This document shows positions 34,865 through 48,510 of a DNA stretch of 64,000 nt, one piece after another. How positions within the stretch are numbered: position 1 is the stretch's first letter; every line of letters begins with the position of its first letter. This DNA is from Cycas panzhihuaensis (lineage: Eukaryota > Cycadophyta), in the NCBI GenBank assembly GCA_023213395.1, contig CM041465.1, positions 97,037,741-97,101,740 of the forward strand, given 5' to 3'. The position numbers and the translations under genes were made by a program. The notes under the pieces are model-generated. The model made no database searches. It saw nothing but the letters and a program-made list of their open reading frames with translations, and had not been told where the DNA came from.

Positions 34865-35308
34865 TTAATTCTTCACTCTCAACATCTTCAACAGTAGTAG
34901 TCTCACCAATGCATTCAAGCATTCAATCATAGTCTCTTTACATTTAGTAATAATTTCATCAATGCTCATACATTCTTCATCGGTGTCAATAATACTTTCT
35001 TCATTTGTTTTACCTGTATCATAATCATCACAAATCTTATTTGTCTTTTTAATCATTTGTTGTTTCTCTTCAGGAGTTTGTTCAAATATATCTCTTAAGT
35101 AATCCCAAGCTTCCTTGGTAGTATTAGCATGATGAACCTTAGGAATGATAAAATCATATGTTAAAGGAATATCAACCTTGTCTAATATAGCAAAAATCAT
35201 GATAGTTTCCTCTTTGTCTTTCTTCTCAAGATTTTTCTTTTCTTCTTCATCTTTAAGAATATTATATCCATTAGTAAAAAATTTCCATAAACCTCTAGCT
35301 ATGAACAA
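34865..35308 (-). pseudogene. gag: E6 copia gag (UBN2-like)
   Basis: An open minus-strand stretch of 147 codons with ARGLWKFFTNGY, then ILDKVDIPLTYDFI and TTKEAWDYLRDIFEQTPEEKQQM, the pattern of UBN2/Retrotran_gag_2 capsid domains (family: A..AWDxLxxxYE). It is Lys/Glu-rich after that. In E6 it lies far from the 5' LTR (37640), with more than 2 kb of non-coding leader, and nothing follows it but the polypurine tract. The start ATG at 35308 may not be the original one. Confidence 0.72.
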
Positions 35309-35330
35309 ATGTCTTATTTTAATTATCTAA

Positions 35331-37627
35331 AAGAAATAGCTTGCTCCATTATACTGAGGTATCAAAAGATGAAAATCCCTTAAGTAATATTTATTTGCCT
35401 CATGAATGTATATAACCATGTCATTCTCCTCCGTGATTATAAATGTATCTCCTAATAACATGTCCCTTTTATTAATCAACAAACCCACCTAACATTGGTA
35501 ACTTACTCATTAATCATGCTTAATAAGCTCTCTCATATTTCATGTCCCTTATTTCACTGACTTCATCTTTATATCATCACCTTATCCATTACTCTTATTA
35601 CCAAACAGTCACAAAGAAAGAGTATCTAAAACACTTCATCATCAAATCAATACTAATACCACATATGTCTCACAAAGATCATGCACACCTCATGTCACCA
35701 TTAACTTGCTAAGACATATTACACTTTACTTAATTGCCCAAAACATGATTCATGCCATAGAATTACTAATTAATGAATAAACCACATATGTATATATTGA
35801 GCAATGATTTATACCATTCAACAAAGTTTACTTACTTTCTTGTAGCTCAAGTATCTCCATCAAATAGCTCACCCTCCTATTAGTTTATGATAATCATTAC
35901 CTTGATAACAATTTCCCATAAACATGCCCTCTACTTACCATTTGCTTCCCCATAAAGCTCCTTCACATAAATCACATTCTAAGGAGCATTAAGTTGACTC
36001 ATTACTATGTCGTAACATTGCCTCAACAACTCTTTTATGTAACCACATACAAAGAGCTTCAAACCATCACCTCTTGCCTCTAACATCACCCATGTAATTG
36101 CATGTAACAAAGACTATTTGCCACATCACTTTGCCATATCTTAAAATTACCTCATTCACATCGCCATATATCAATGTAAAGTCTTATAAAATATATTTAG
36201 GTCACTTTTAAAAAATATATGCACTCATCAAAATGATAAAAGGGCATCAAGTGATAACAATGTATATAAATAAAAAGGGCTCTAAATATAGCAAAGGTAA
36301 CCTCAGACAAAATTGAAAAGGAAGGCTTTATTAAATGAAGTGACTTGATGATATAATATATCATCAAAAGTGACTTTGTATAATCAAAATATATCAAAAC
36401 TATATATCATAAAGGAGATTTTATAAATGGGCTACTGATTAAGTATAATTGAAAATGATAATTAACACACAGTGAAATATATTAGTATATAAATATCATA
36501 GCACAGGGTAAAAAAAAATGTAAATATGCAGGACACAAAATCAACATAGACAATGATAGAAAATAGGCAATTGCAAATGTATATATGGGCAAGTGAATAA
36601 AAGATAGAGATATATATATTATATGGATGCGACTTTATATATCAACGTGCATAGATAATATTAATCAATCATGATGACTATATATATACAACTTGAAAAA
36701 AATATTAACGATAGTTGAAACTATGCAAATATTAATCAAAATAATTAATATTAAAATGACAAATGCAAATATTGATAAGAAAGTAACTTCCTCGGAGAAA
36801 TAGGTGCTAAAAAAAATTACTAAAATATTGTTGTCATAAATATATATATAACTGCACTAACTTTATTAATTTCCATGGTGAATACTAAAAATTTTGAACT
36901 CTTTTAGTACCACGTTTTATCCTATGAGTTTAATAATATGGTGATGCATATGTTCCAACCTCCATAGGAAGTGTTCGTAGTTTTAATTAATGTATTTCTA
37001 TGTCTTCAATCTATACATAAATGGAATCTCTTTCAGTGAGCAGGTCTGTAGTGGCTCTTTATATAATGTGACCACAATAATGCAAATCATAAAAGTAGAG
37101 CACAGACATCACCATTTCCAGATCCAATTAATTAAATCTTAGATTTATTATTTATGTATTATACATAGTAAATTGATATTATTAAACCACAAAAAATTTG
37201 ATTTAATATATTACCTTTTAGAAAATACATGTGGGCCTTGTCATAGAATGTATACCTTCACTATATCTATGGCTATCACTAAGTGGGATCTCTCTCTAAC
37301 AATATCAACGAGCTTGGTGATGGTACAACTATGGCAGATAAGCCATGTAACCTTCAATTGTAGATTAGGATTTTGTAATAATGATAGACAGGTCACACTT
37401 CCTTTTAATGGATATATATGGTACAACTGAGGCATGGCACAAAGCACTCTAATGTCAATGGAACTGAATGAATAAATTATGTTTTCTCTTTCACAACAAC
37501 TAGCCACGAACAAGATCACAATCTAATTGGAAAATGGCACTATCAAATAATTCTATAGTGCACCTTTTCACACTTTATTAAATCTAGAGTTTTACTAATA
37601 AATTAACAAACCTTGCATCACTTAGAT
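35331..37627. other. E6 leader, no coding recognised
   Basis: About 2.3 kb of AT-rich DNA with many ATATAT words and no domain in any frame that I recognise. The short frames at 36197-36397 and 37241-37519 carry no motif. Confidence 0.5.
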
Positions 37628-37639
37628 GCTTTAATATCA
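37628..37639 (-). other. E6 primer binding site, decayed tRNA-iMet
   Basis: The reverse complement TGATATTAAAGC differs from TGGTATCAGAGC by three transitions and touches the LTR. Confidence 0.75.
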
Positions 37640-37823
37640 TGTTGAAATTGAGCAAATGAATAAGCATAGGATCAAAAAAGGGTATCTTAAGATACCTTTA
37701 AATTAAACAAATGAAATTTTACAATGTAAAATAAGTTTGTATACCTATTACATGGGTGAAAATACACTTATTTATAGGCCAACCAAAAACCTAAAATAAT
37801 AAATGTGCATTACATTTTCAATA
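37640..37823 (-). repeat. E6 5' LTR
   Basis: 184 bases, TGTTGAAATTGAGC...TTTTCAATA. Same length as 34212-34395; differences are mostly transitions, including the last CA to TA. Confidence 0.88.
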
Positions 37824-37832
37824 GGATTATCT

Positions 37833-38030
37833 CCTCTTAATAACCATTCTTAGATAAATTCTTCTTGAAATTAAGGAATGATATATCTTCCATTGATTAG
37901 GGTTATTATTGACCTTAATTCATTTGCCTTTTCCTATTAATAATAATTCCTAGATAAATTCTTCTTAAAATTAAGGAATGATATATCTTCCATTGATTAA
38001 GATTATTATTGACCTTAATTCATTTGCCTT
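37833..38030 (+). repeat. 100-bp tandem duplication in E1
   Basis: TAGATAAATTCTTCTT at 37851 and 37951, and TTAAGGAATGATATATCTTC at 37871 and 37971, give a period of exactly 100 bases. The units differ at few positions, so the duplication is younger than most of the surrounding decay. Confidence 0.85.
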
Positions 38031-38733
38031 TTGATGAGAATTTTGATGTCCTAAATATGGCATCTTTTACTCATTTTAATACCCATTTTAATCCTTATTT
38101 TGACCCTCAAAAATCTCTAATCCTTTTTACTTGTTAAATAGCTTAGACTATGATAGTATAAAGCTTAGAATCCCTTTTTCTCATTAATGAGCTTAAGCTA
38201 TGATGAAAGGATTTGAAAAGTCACCTACTAGAGAGATGAAACTATGGTAGTCTTAAACTCTAAATCTCTTTTTCTCATTAATGAGATTAAACTATGACAA
38301 AAGGCTCTAAAAAGTCACCTACTAATGAGCTAAAACTAGGCTCCAAAAAGTTACCTGTTAATGAGCCTAAAAACTATGACAATTTATCCTTTATCCTCCA
38401 GTAAAAGGATTTTCCTCTAACACTTGGTTAATAAGAGATAAACTATGAAAATCTAAGCTTTTAAAACCCATGAAGTTTATGGACATTTAGTGTTACTTTC
38501 AATTGAATGAGTGAAAGACCTATCTATTTGGTAGGCATTTTGGTAGTATCCTTTGGCTTATCATTTTAGCAATATCAAGGTTTATTTACTTTGATTTCAA
38601 TATCCTTTATAGATTAGTTTTTCTGTCATTCACATATCTAATCCAAATCCTTAACATTTTGAGAAACCTTCATCATGATCATTGTCATCTTTCACCATCA
38701 TACTCCTCTTTTGAAGTAGGAGCTTCAAGTGCT
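38031..38733. other. E1 3' internal end, repeated AAACTATG words
   Basis: Non-coding. Loose repeats of CTCATTAATGAG and GAAACTATG / TAAACTATG (for example about 38150-38300 and 38440) echo the GAGTATAAACTATG words at 21945-24030. Confidence 0.5.
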
Positions 38734-38744
38734 AAGGGGGAAAA
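38734..38744 (+). other. E1 polypurine tract
   Basis: AAGGGGGAAAA directly precedes the TG of the right LTR. A similar run also occurs inside both LTRs before the second 144-base unit. Confidence 0.75.
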
Positions 38745-40192
38745 TGCTTTATTAAAGCCTAGCCCTTAATTAATCTTCATGATTATCAATAAATATTTTA
38801 CTTAATTTCATTTAATATAATTAATTAGAAGCTTATTCTACATTATATTAAATCATATTTTGGTGAAATATGGTATTAGGGGGGCAAATGTTTCACTAAA
38901 ACTAGGTCCTCAATTGATATTCATATTTATTAGCAAGTATTTTGCTTGATCTCATTTAATTTGATTAATTAGAAGCTTGTTCTATATTGTATTAGGTCAT
39001 ATTTTGGTGAAATGTGGTATTAATTTTATAGGTAATTTATGTTAGATGATGATAATTATATTATTATGCTTTTATTTTCTAATGAGTGAAAACTATAGCA
39101 ACATAATCTCACCTTTATGATTATTTGTAGTTAATTTATGTTAGATGATGATAAATGTATTATTGTGCTTTTATTTACTGATGAGTGAAAACTATAGTAA
39201 TATAATCTCATTTTTATGATCATTTTGACTCATTTTTTTCTCCTTGAAACATTCCCTTATTTCATTCTTTTTCTCTTGACTTTTATTTTGAAGTTATCAT
39301 TTTTTTTTTTTTTGAATTTGTAGGCTTATGCTTAAGTTTTCACCTCTTTTGGGATGCTCTTACTTGATGAAGTCATTTATATTTAAATTTTCTTGATAAA
39401 AAATCATTTTGACTTTTGAATGATTAATTTTTATCTTTTATTTCATCGTGTTTTTTACTTGGCAAAAATATGATTGATCATATTTTATTAAGAAAATTAT
39501 GCTTTTCATTGTTAATAAAAGTGATCAGTCATACTTTTTACTATCATGCATATAAATGTTTTAAAATAATGTGCCAATTTTATGACATTGCCCAAATTTA
39601 GTGTAATCCTACTCCATTCATGCATATAACCCTCTAAAACCCTAGAAAGAGCATTCATTCTAATGTTGTGAGTTTGATGGTATATTTTAGAGAAGATTTT
39701 CTTTGTGATTTTGATCTCCATCTTTGATATAAAATGAAAGAGGAGTTAAGAGAAAAGGATTTGAAGTTCTAATTGTTGCTTGTATGCTATTTGAATTCAA
39801 CTTGTTACTACTTTTTAAGGTATGTGGTTTGTTGTAACTCTTTACTTTAGCCTTTATTTCTTTTATAATGTCTTTTCCATTGTTTTACTATTTGGTTTGG
39901 TGATGTTTTAATGATTTTTTATAACCAAATATGTCTCTTTATATCTAATTTCTTAAACTCCTTTACTTGTATTTTTTCCTTGGGAAATCTTGGTTGAAAG
40001 GTTAGCCCTTTATGGGAAAGAAAGGGAGTAGACTATTATAAAGAGAGATCTACCTCTTCACCTATAAATATAGCCACTTCTTCCCATTCTTCTTAACTAT
40101 CTAAGCATTCCAAGAGATTTTAGTCTCACATGTTCTTTCTTGGTTGTTGTTAAGCTTATTCTTCTCAAATTTCTTCCTTTTTTGTGCTTGTT

Positions 40193-40197
40193 TTAAG
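40193..40197. repeat. E9 target-site duplication TTAAG (left)
   Basis: TTAAG before the LTR, repeated at 44623-44627. Confidence 0.88.
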
Positions 40198-40520
40198 TGT
40201 TGGAATATGCGTATATACTAACTAGTATAAAGTAGGCCTATTTATATGCTTAATATGTAGGAGAATATTCTCAAGAGTGGTGAGTCGATGGATGTAAAAT
40301 ATAATTATATTTGGTACTTAAGATCTATAAATATAGACCAAGGTCTAACCTTATGTAGCATCATTAGATTGCAATAATGTGATTAATATTATTTTATTAG
40401 TTTTCATCTGTAAGGGTTTCCCATGGTAATCTAGTATCCCATGCAATTTATTTTTGTTGTGATCTAACTAATGTGAAAGATCATATTAACTTTGTTTGCT
40501 TATATTTGTACTTCCTAACA
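40198..40520 (+). repeat. E9 5' LTR
   Basis: 323 bases, TGTTGGAATATGCG...CTTCCTAACA. AATATAGACC near 40335 and a TATA-like CTATAAATATAG (about 40326) are candidate promoter elements. Confidence 0.92.
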
Positions 40521-40532
40521 TGGTATTAGAGC
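40521..40532 (+). other. E9 primer binding site, tRNA-iMet
   Basis: TGGTATTAGAGC immediately after the LTR; one transition from TGGTATCAGAGC. Confidence 0.88.
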
Positions 40533-41860
40533 TTATAGGTCATGCACACATAGAGAATCATTATCAGATGATCTAATCATTGGTGCTAGGCGATGTTGGC
40601 TTGCCCTGAGTGGATTGGTATATTTGACAACCCTATAGAATAGCCATAGAGGTGCAAATGATCATTAGAGGATCTCAGTAGCCTTCTATCTTTGTTTGTA
40701 GGTGTTTTAAGTTCAATCGACATGTGTGGATAAGTGTGCAAGCCTTGTGACTCCATTTCCAACCATTTAAGCCTCATTTAAGCCTACTGAAGGTGTTGGA
40801 TCCTTATTTGAAGTTGCCATTGAGTTTGTAGCAGTGTAGAAAGCATTGCCATATATGGAGTGTATATTTGAAGCCCTGGTACCTTGTAAAAGTAGTTACA
40901 ATATTAATTACCAGTGTGACATCCTCCTAGAGAGTTGTAGAGTCTATAAGTGTATATTACAACTAATATATAGAGCTATGCTCATTATATATTCACTCGA
41001 TTAATAAATTTTAGGGTTTGAATAAATATATAATGCTCCATATGATATATTAATATCCACTCCTTATTATTCAGTATTACTAACTAATATATTATGTCAC
41101 CTTCATATTATTAGCTACCCATAAATATATTTTACATGTACATCATTTGTGTGGCATATGAGTCTGATATATTGTTCACCATATACTTTTTTTCATATTG
41201 TGGTATATATATATTATCATTGGCTAGTTAATATATGGTAAAATTGCTTATTGACATATTATTTATGTTGCTTATTACTTGTTGTTACCATTCACTTGGT
41301 TAATATGTATAATACCCTGTGTGATGATAAATCTATTCATAAGAATTTTATTGGCATAGCCATAAATGTATTTTTTACCTTCATGATTAAATTTAATCCC
41401 CTATTACTATAATTGGGTCTTATTTATCACTGGTTGAATACTTTAATCATCAGTTATGATATAGTCATAGCCTATGTGTATTTCTTATTGCCCAGATGAT
41501 GCATTTCCATCCTGCATGTTTCATTACTATTATTGCAATAATTATAGCTAGAATATTGATGTTGTAGCACTTATGGTAGATAATTAATATTGTGTAAGTC
41601 ACCCTAGTAACTTATTTACAGTTGTGTCACCCTAATATTTATAGTTACCTATTTATAATGTCGCCCAATGCCTTTGATTTATATTATCATGAATGATAAT
41701 ATTTAACATTGATAATATCTATAAAGTCACCCTTAATAAAGTTTATCTTGATATCATTTATTTAAAGCTAGATTAATATATTTTTTATGCCTTTTTTAGA
41801 GATATACAATGATATATTGATATCAAGAGATGCCCTTTTTGGTAAGTTTAATTTGGGAAT
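40533..41860. other. E9 decayed interior, left
   Basis: AT-rich and without a recognisable domain, although gag would be expected here. CACCCTAATA / GTCACCC words recur near 41600-41730. Confidence 0.45.
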
Positions 41861-42334
<474 letters not shown>

Positions 42335-42520
42335 CGATGAGGTGGTGACATTTGGCACTAGCATGGTATTCTCTAGCATATGATTTACATGGGAGAATGG
42401 GTTGGGCATAAAGAGAGTACATTAAGCATGCTTCAGTTATGGGTGAGAGTAGGCAACATGAGGTGTGTTTGTTTTGTGATATTAATTGCAGGTTACCTCT
42501 TTACATGTGCATTACACAAG

Positions 42521-42596
42521 AGGGGTTGATGGGCATATATTAGGCAAATTTGAAGCAGAGGGGTTGATGGGCATATATTAGGCAAATTTGAGGCAG
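42521..42596 (+). repeat. 38-bp tandem duplication in E9
   Basis: AGGGGTTGATGGGCATATAT starts at 42521 and 42559; the units differ at one base (GAAGCAG or GAGGCAG). Confidence 0.85.
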
Positions 42597-43980
42597 AGGT
42601 GTACTTGTTGCATGTGAGATTACATGGAAAGATTAGGCATGTTTAAGGGTGAGAGTTGGTCAAGTAAGAGTGAGTTGAGATAGTGAGATACCTTAGCTAC
42701 AAGTATTACAAACTCTATTACTACTATTAGTGTGGCACAGATCATTACACAAGTTCATATATATGTGATTTATTTAGTGAAATAACTGTATTTATTTAGA
42801 TTATATTTGAGTTCTATTACATTAAATATGTATGAGGTGATGAAATTCATAATTTACTTATATGAGTGGTTGTCATTTATGATGGGTCATTATACTTTGG
42901 CTAGTTGGATTGATGATAACATGAGGGTTTTTGGCATGTTTGATGTTGGTTTAACATGGGTACATATCTAAACAAGTCTGATATGGAATCAAGATAGTGT
43001 TATTGATGAAAGTTAAAGTGTGAATGGAAAAGTCTATGATGAGATGCTTTAAAATCAATTATGTCTTTATCATGTCATGAAACAAGAGCTATCTCGTGTA
43101 CCCCTCTTAGGTTGTATTATAGGTACCATGATGTAGATGGTAAGGTTTAGTGCATGTTATGGTTTGCCTCCTATGTTTTGTGGTAGAAGCTATAGTAGAC
43201 AAGTATTATGATCCTTTGTTATAACTATTTGTGGTATATTTTCCCCTCTTATTGTATGTTTAGATCAAATCAGAAGTCTTCTATTTGTTCCTTGAGTGCA
43301 TTAGAGTGCACACATCTTAGACAAAGATCACAACAATAAGATTGTAAAAGTTTGAAGCTAATGGATTATTTAGCTTACAAATAGTATGATCTATAGGGAA
43401 AATGCATTGTGATTAGTCTAGATATTTAGTTGAAGAGTTATTAACATATCATGTTAAGTGTCATCTAATTATAGGTTTTATCCTTCATTTCTTCACTTTT
43501 CTGGGATGTTATTTGTAGGTGTGGAGTTTTGTTTGCCTAACATTATGCTTGAGATGGAAGTAGGACCTAGTGAGAGATTGATGATGAGGAGCTATTAGAT
43601 GATAAGACATAGATTGTAACCCCATATTCCATTGATAGTTGAAGACCTATAGGATGACTGAAGATCATGGATCAATATGCCAGTCAAAACTCATGATAGA
43701 TACCAATATTTAAGCAAGTGTAAGTTCACAATAGAGAGATATATTGAGTGAAGAACCTGGTCAGTTTGTAAGTTAGCAAGACTTGTTGCATAGGATATCT
43801 AGTAGAAAGAAAGATTTAGGTATGAAGAGATATTTTCACCAGTCTCTATGTTCATTGGTCCTTTTGATCCTTACTTTAGTAGCTTCAGATAGTTAGGTAT
43901 CATATTGAATAAGATATCAGCATTCCTTAATGAAGACTTGAGGACGAGATTTACATAACTCAAGTGGTTCAACCTCTTAA
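42597..43980. other. E9 decayed interior, right
   Basis: No readable domain; stops are frequent in all frames. Integrase and RT of a copia element would be expected here but cannot be seen. Confidence 0.4.
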
Positions 43981-44119
43981 TTTAGTCAAAGGAATATGGC
44001 TAAGTATTATGGACAAAGTATTAGGTGCAGAGAGAGTTGTATGGTTGTAAGTTTTTTGGAGCATTTTGGAAGAATCGAGCACATATGAGGCATAGTACCA
44101 TTACATCCAAGTAAATATT

Positions 44120-44290
44120 AGATCAATGAAGATTTAAGTTGAAGATTGTCCAAGTGGAGATCAACTTATAGAAGTGTTCACCAAGCTCAAGCTAAAGATC
44201 ACTACATTTATGTTTATGCATATTGGGTAAGGTTATCTTTGAGAGGGGATCTATTCCCAAGGATAATCCTTATTACCCCATATTTATATT
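44120..44290 (+). pseudogene. E9 copia RNase H C-terminus
   Basis: Residual text QVEIN(L)...EVFTKLKLKITTF at about 44150-44210 matches the end of copia polyproteins (family ...DIFTKPLxxxxF). It stops shortly before the polypurine tract, as expected. Confidence 0.5.
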
Positions 44291-44299
44291 AAGAGGGGA

Positions 44300-44622
44300 T
44301 GTTGGAATACATGTACATAGTAACTAATGTAAAGTAGGTCTATTTATGTGCCTAATATATATGAGAATATTCTCAAGAGTGGTGAGATGATGTATATGAA
44401 ATGTAATTATATTTAACACTTGAGATCTATAAATATAGATCAAAGTCCAACCTTATGTAATATCATTATATTATAATAATGTGATTAATATTATTTTATA
44501 GGTTTTCATCCATAAGGGTTTACCACAGCAATTTAGTATCCCATGTGATTTGTTTCTACTATGATCTAACTAATATAAAAGATCCTATCAACTTTGTTTT
44601 CTTACATTTGTATTTCCCAACA
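44300..44622 (+). repeat. E9 3' LTR
   Basis: 323 bases, TGTTGGAATACATG...TTTCCCAACA, preceded by the purine run AAGAGGGGA (44291-44299). Same length as the 5' LTR, with scattered transitions. Confidence 0.92.
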
Positions 44623-44627
44623 TTAAG
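44623..44627. repeat. E9 target-site duplication TTAAG (right)
   Basis: Second copy of TTAAG, after which E1 LTR sequence resumes. Confidence 0.88.
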
Positions 44628-45662
44628 GGAAAATTTTAAAAAGATTGATCATAATAAATGGAGATAGTTATTCTAAGGCAAGAATTCATCATTGAAGTAA
44701 AGATTTTTGAAATTGTTGGTACTACATTCCTTGACTTTTTTTCTCTCCTTTTAGAAAAGGAACATTTATGAATGAATAATAAATATTTACAGCAAATAGA
44801 CTTTACATGAGGTTCAAGGATCATATGGTGCCTAGAAGCTCCATGAGTGATAGAATTTCCTTATGATCTCTTTGAAATGATATCAATATATAGTTAGTTG
44901 CATGTGATTTTAACGGGCTACAAGTTATCTTTCCTAACTAAAATCATATTTGAAATCTCTCGCTTCCATTGAAATTGCCTTTAAAGTTTAAAATAATGTG
45001 TACATAAATTGAAAGGTTTTACATAAGAATAGTATGTTATTTTAACTCCCATCAAATTGCATATAATATTAAATACCATAGTATATATATCTCATCTTTA
45101 TTACTTTTTGTATATTTAAAAAGAAGTATGTTTTACATTTTTAGGAGATAACATCTCTTTTCTTTTGGTATTCTTTATTTTAAAAAGAAAAGAAAAGAAA
45201 AAGAATTAATATACATGATTTACTTCCTTAGATTGGCTTGAAAGGGTAGTTAGATCTTATTATTTCATTATTCTTTCTTTTGCATTTATTAAAAACATAT
45301 CAAACCTTCCATTCCTTAACCCTTTTTCTTTATTATAGTAAACCCAAAAAGTTGAAATAATATCAGGAAAGAAGTCCCTAAGAAAGATACAAAAATATTG
45401 TCAACATAATTCTAGACTTAGAACTCCTCTACTTACTTGTGTAGGCTAGTGGATCTTAGTACTCCTCCTTATATCATAGCCTTTTGTTATTATATATATA
45501 TTCAAACCAAATGACACAAATAAGTAGAGACTTCTTCTTAGGAGTTAGTAAAGGTAATCCTTAGGTTTCCATGGTCTTCTTTATCTCTTGATTCAGACCT
45601 GAAATAAAGGAAACACAATGTCATTAAGGGATAGTTGGCCTAGGTCTAATCAAAGCATGCTA

Positions 45663-45667
45663 TTTTC
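45663..45667. repeat. E1 right target-site duplication TTTTC
   Basis: Matches 2097-2101 and pairs the two distant LTRs as one insertion. E3 sequence follows. Confidence 0.8.
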
Positions 45668-46579
45668 CTCCCTAAAATATAGAAAAATAAAAAGAAAGAA
45701 AAAATAAAAATAAAACTCCCAAGAAAGAAAGTAGCCTTATTTTTTTCTCATATATATTATATTATACTATTTTATTTTATAATAGGCCTTATATATTTTA
45801 TTTGAAGGCACAAGTGAAGGAAGGGATCACATAGTTATGAGTCCCCAAACTCATGGGACTATAGTGCATGTACTAATTAGGACTATTTGTTGGGTGCACT
45901 CAAAGAAAAATTACATATAGTTGTATTAGGGTTTTTACACTCATTAGTTTACTACTTATAAGTCCAAGACACCTTGGATTGTACCTTAGGCATGTGCACA
46001 TATATGCATTATCCTCAAACTCCCTACTAGCTTTTAAATAGTCACCTTTAGTTTCACACCCATGTCCACATGATGTATGAGCACCTTATAGGAGGTGTTT
46101 GGTTCACACTTATCTTTGTGTGTAATTCACTTATCCCATGTATGTAATTCACTAGCAATTATATTGGGGACTCACTAATTAGAAGCCACTTAGTACAATT
46201 AGGTCCTTCCCTTTCCTTTCCATTCACTCTTGCTTTCTGAATAGGTCATTCAGTTAGACTTATGTAGGACCCCTTTATGGATACCCTACTTATCTATAAG
46301 TATTAGTTAGATCTTGGATGTGATGATTCTCATGTCACTTATATGGTCTGATCCATATCCTCAATATACACCTATTTCCATGGATTACTAAGAGTCACTA
46401 GTGGTAAGTTATCACCCCATTAAATAGGCATTTAATCCTTATAGCTATGATTAGCCTCAATATAAAGGATCATACCCATATGAAGACCCTACCCATGGAG
46501 GTGGCAATTTAGCACATCCATCTCATGAGACCAATGAGTTCTACCATAACTCAAATGGGTTTCACATATATATAATTAG
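45668..46579. other. E3 leader or LTR remnant
   Basis: AT-rich, with an A-rich run at 45676-45720. GTGGCAATTTAGCACATCC near 46500 is the only primer-site-like text and is not convincing. No coding recognised. Confidence 0.4.
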
Positions 46580-48510
46580 GGGCATCCCCCCTCAAGAACC
46601 TATTCAAGTTTGTGAATAACCTATTCCCCCATTCCCTTTTGTGCTAGGTCAGTAAGGTGGGTATGTTTCCTATTTTGATCAAACCTATACTCCATTATGG
46701 GATATAGTGGAGTCCCTAAGGGATCACTTTAAGGTATCCATGGGAGAAGCTACTCCCCCTTGGGCTTATCACTTATTGTTTAATACCTCCACAACTTTAC
46801 TTTAGCCCTTGTTCCCATTTCTATTTAATCTACTACTTCACTTCCCTAAAATATAACCATGGCATCATCCTCTAACCATACCTTGCTTGGGGGAGGACCT
46901 AAACCATCTAAAGTCTGTTCTCAACCTATTCCCTAAGCCTCTCAATAAATGTATATCATTCCCTCTTTATAAACCTCAATTCCCTAATTGACTATGGTGT
47001 CAATCCCTCTGGTTAATCTATCCATTCCTCCTTATCCCTAACATATGGGATATAGTGGAGGACCATCCATTCACCCTCATCCACACCACATGGACCCCTC
47101 ATTGTATATCCCACTAGGATATATGATCCAATAATAGGAGCATAGGAGATCTCATCCCTTTCCAACCTGTGGGTTAGATGCTTTCCACCCCTATAAGGTT
47201 ACACCTTCTATTCAAGGCTCATTTAGGTAAAATCCTTTACCACACCCTTCTTATTATACATCCCATTTGATCCCATCTACCTATGCCTATTAAGGGCCAC
47301 CTATGGCATATTCAATGCCACACTTTTTTGCCATTATTCCCTAAGGGGCAATGGCCCAAGCTACCCCCTCCTACCATACTCAACCATATAGGGGTTTGAG
47401 TTACTTTTAACCACCCTCATACTCCTCTCACTCTACCCTAGTATGACCCATTCTTATCAAGTAGGAGGTATGCCCCAAGTGACTCCTTATATACCCCACC
47501 AATAGGGTCATGGCCCTTATCCTTCTTACCCTACACACCCATCCCAAGTAAGATAACATTCTCAACCTCATTATGCCCCATCTAATCCCTTAGTCTAACC
47601 TGGGGTATGGCCCTTCATGGACTATAGGTTAATAAATCAACCTACTATTCCATCCCTTACAAGTGTCTAAATTTAATGGCACTTCCTTATAAGAACCCAT
47701 GAACCATGTTAGGGTATTTGTCATGGCATGCATACTATTAGGTGTACAACCACATACTTATAAAGTTATTTCTAGGTCACTTCAAAGAGATGCATTGAAC
47801 TGATTTTACCATCCCCCTACCCACTCCATAGTCAATTCTAATAATTAGTTGACATATTTGTCAACTATTTCAATGTGGAAATACCCTTCAAGAGTGGGGC
47901 TAAGGCCCTACTTTTGCTTAAATAAGGCATAAACAAACTTAATACAAATTTTGTTTATCAATTTTATGATCTCCTCCATTCCTCTAAGGCCATGTTGCTT
48001 GAGGATTTGAAGAGAGATATATTCATTAACACACTATGCCCTGAGGTCCATGCCGAGGTCCTCAATATGAGAGTGACTACATATGATTTGACCATAACTA
48101 AATACTTGGCCCTAAAATCTATTAAGATTTAAGTTAGTCTTAAAATAATAAATAAGAATGCACTATGTCATGAGTTTTTATCTCCTCCATATGACCAAAG
48201 GGCCTAACTGTCATCATCCAAGCCCTTTACTGACATTATTAATAAGACTATGGATTCCCTCACTTACATCATTCACTCTTTTAAGTAAGTGATCAAAGAC
48301 TTAAAGCTGCAACTTACATAATCTATGATGGAGCCATAGGCTCCCTCTTACGGTTATAGGTTAGTCCATCAAACCACCCAAACCATGGGACTAACAAAGG
48401 AAGGTTCTAAACCTCCCCAAGAGAAGAAACCTAAACCCTCATTTAAGAAGAGGTGGTGTTCTGTCTACGACCAATGTACCCTTAGAAATACCCATTGTTG
48501 AACCCAACAT
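46580..48510 (+). pseudogene. gag: E3 gag
   Basis: The N-terminal part has TPLWDIVESLRDHFKVSMGEA (about 46690-46750), then a long Pro/Tyr-rich linker (46800-47620). The gag core follows: SKFNGTSL and NHVRVFVMAC (47660-47735), LVDIFVNYFNVEIPF (about 47845-47890) and LEDLKRDIFINTLCPEVHAEVLNM (about 47995-48070). A Cys/His knuckle (CSVYDQCTLRNTHC, about 48458-48500) matches E2's CSIHGDCFHDDSRC. TAA/TAG stops replace Gln and Trp codons throughout. Confidence 0.78.

Larger units (their letters stand above)
34212..37823 (-). mobile_element. E6: short copia-type element, gag only, minus strand
   Basis: 3612 bases with 184-base LTRs at 34212-34395 and 37640-37823, both starting TGTTGAAAT. A polypurine complement (CTCCCCCTTAATG) follows the left LTR, and a decayed tRNA-iMet primer site precedes the right one. 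Only a gag remnant is recognised; protease, integrase and RT are not found, so it is non-autonomous or internally deleted. No clean target duplication is visible. Confidence 0.82.
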
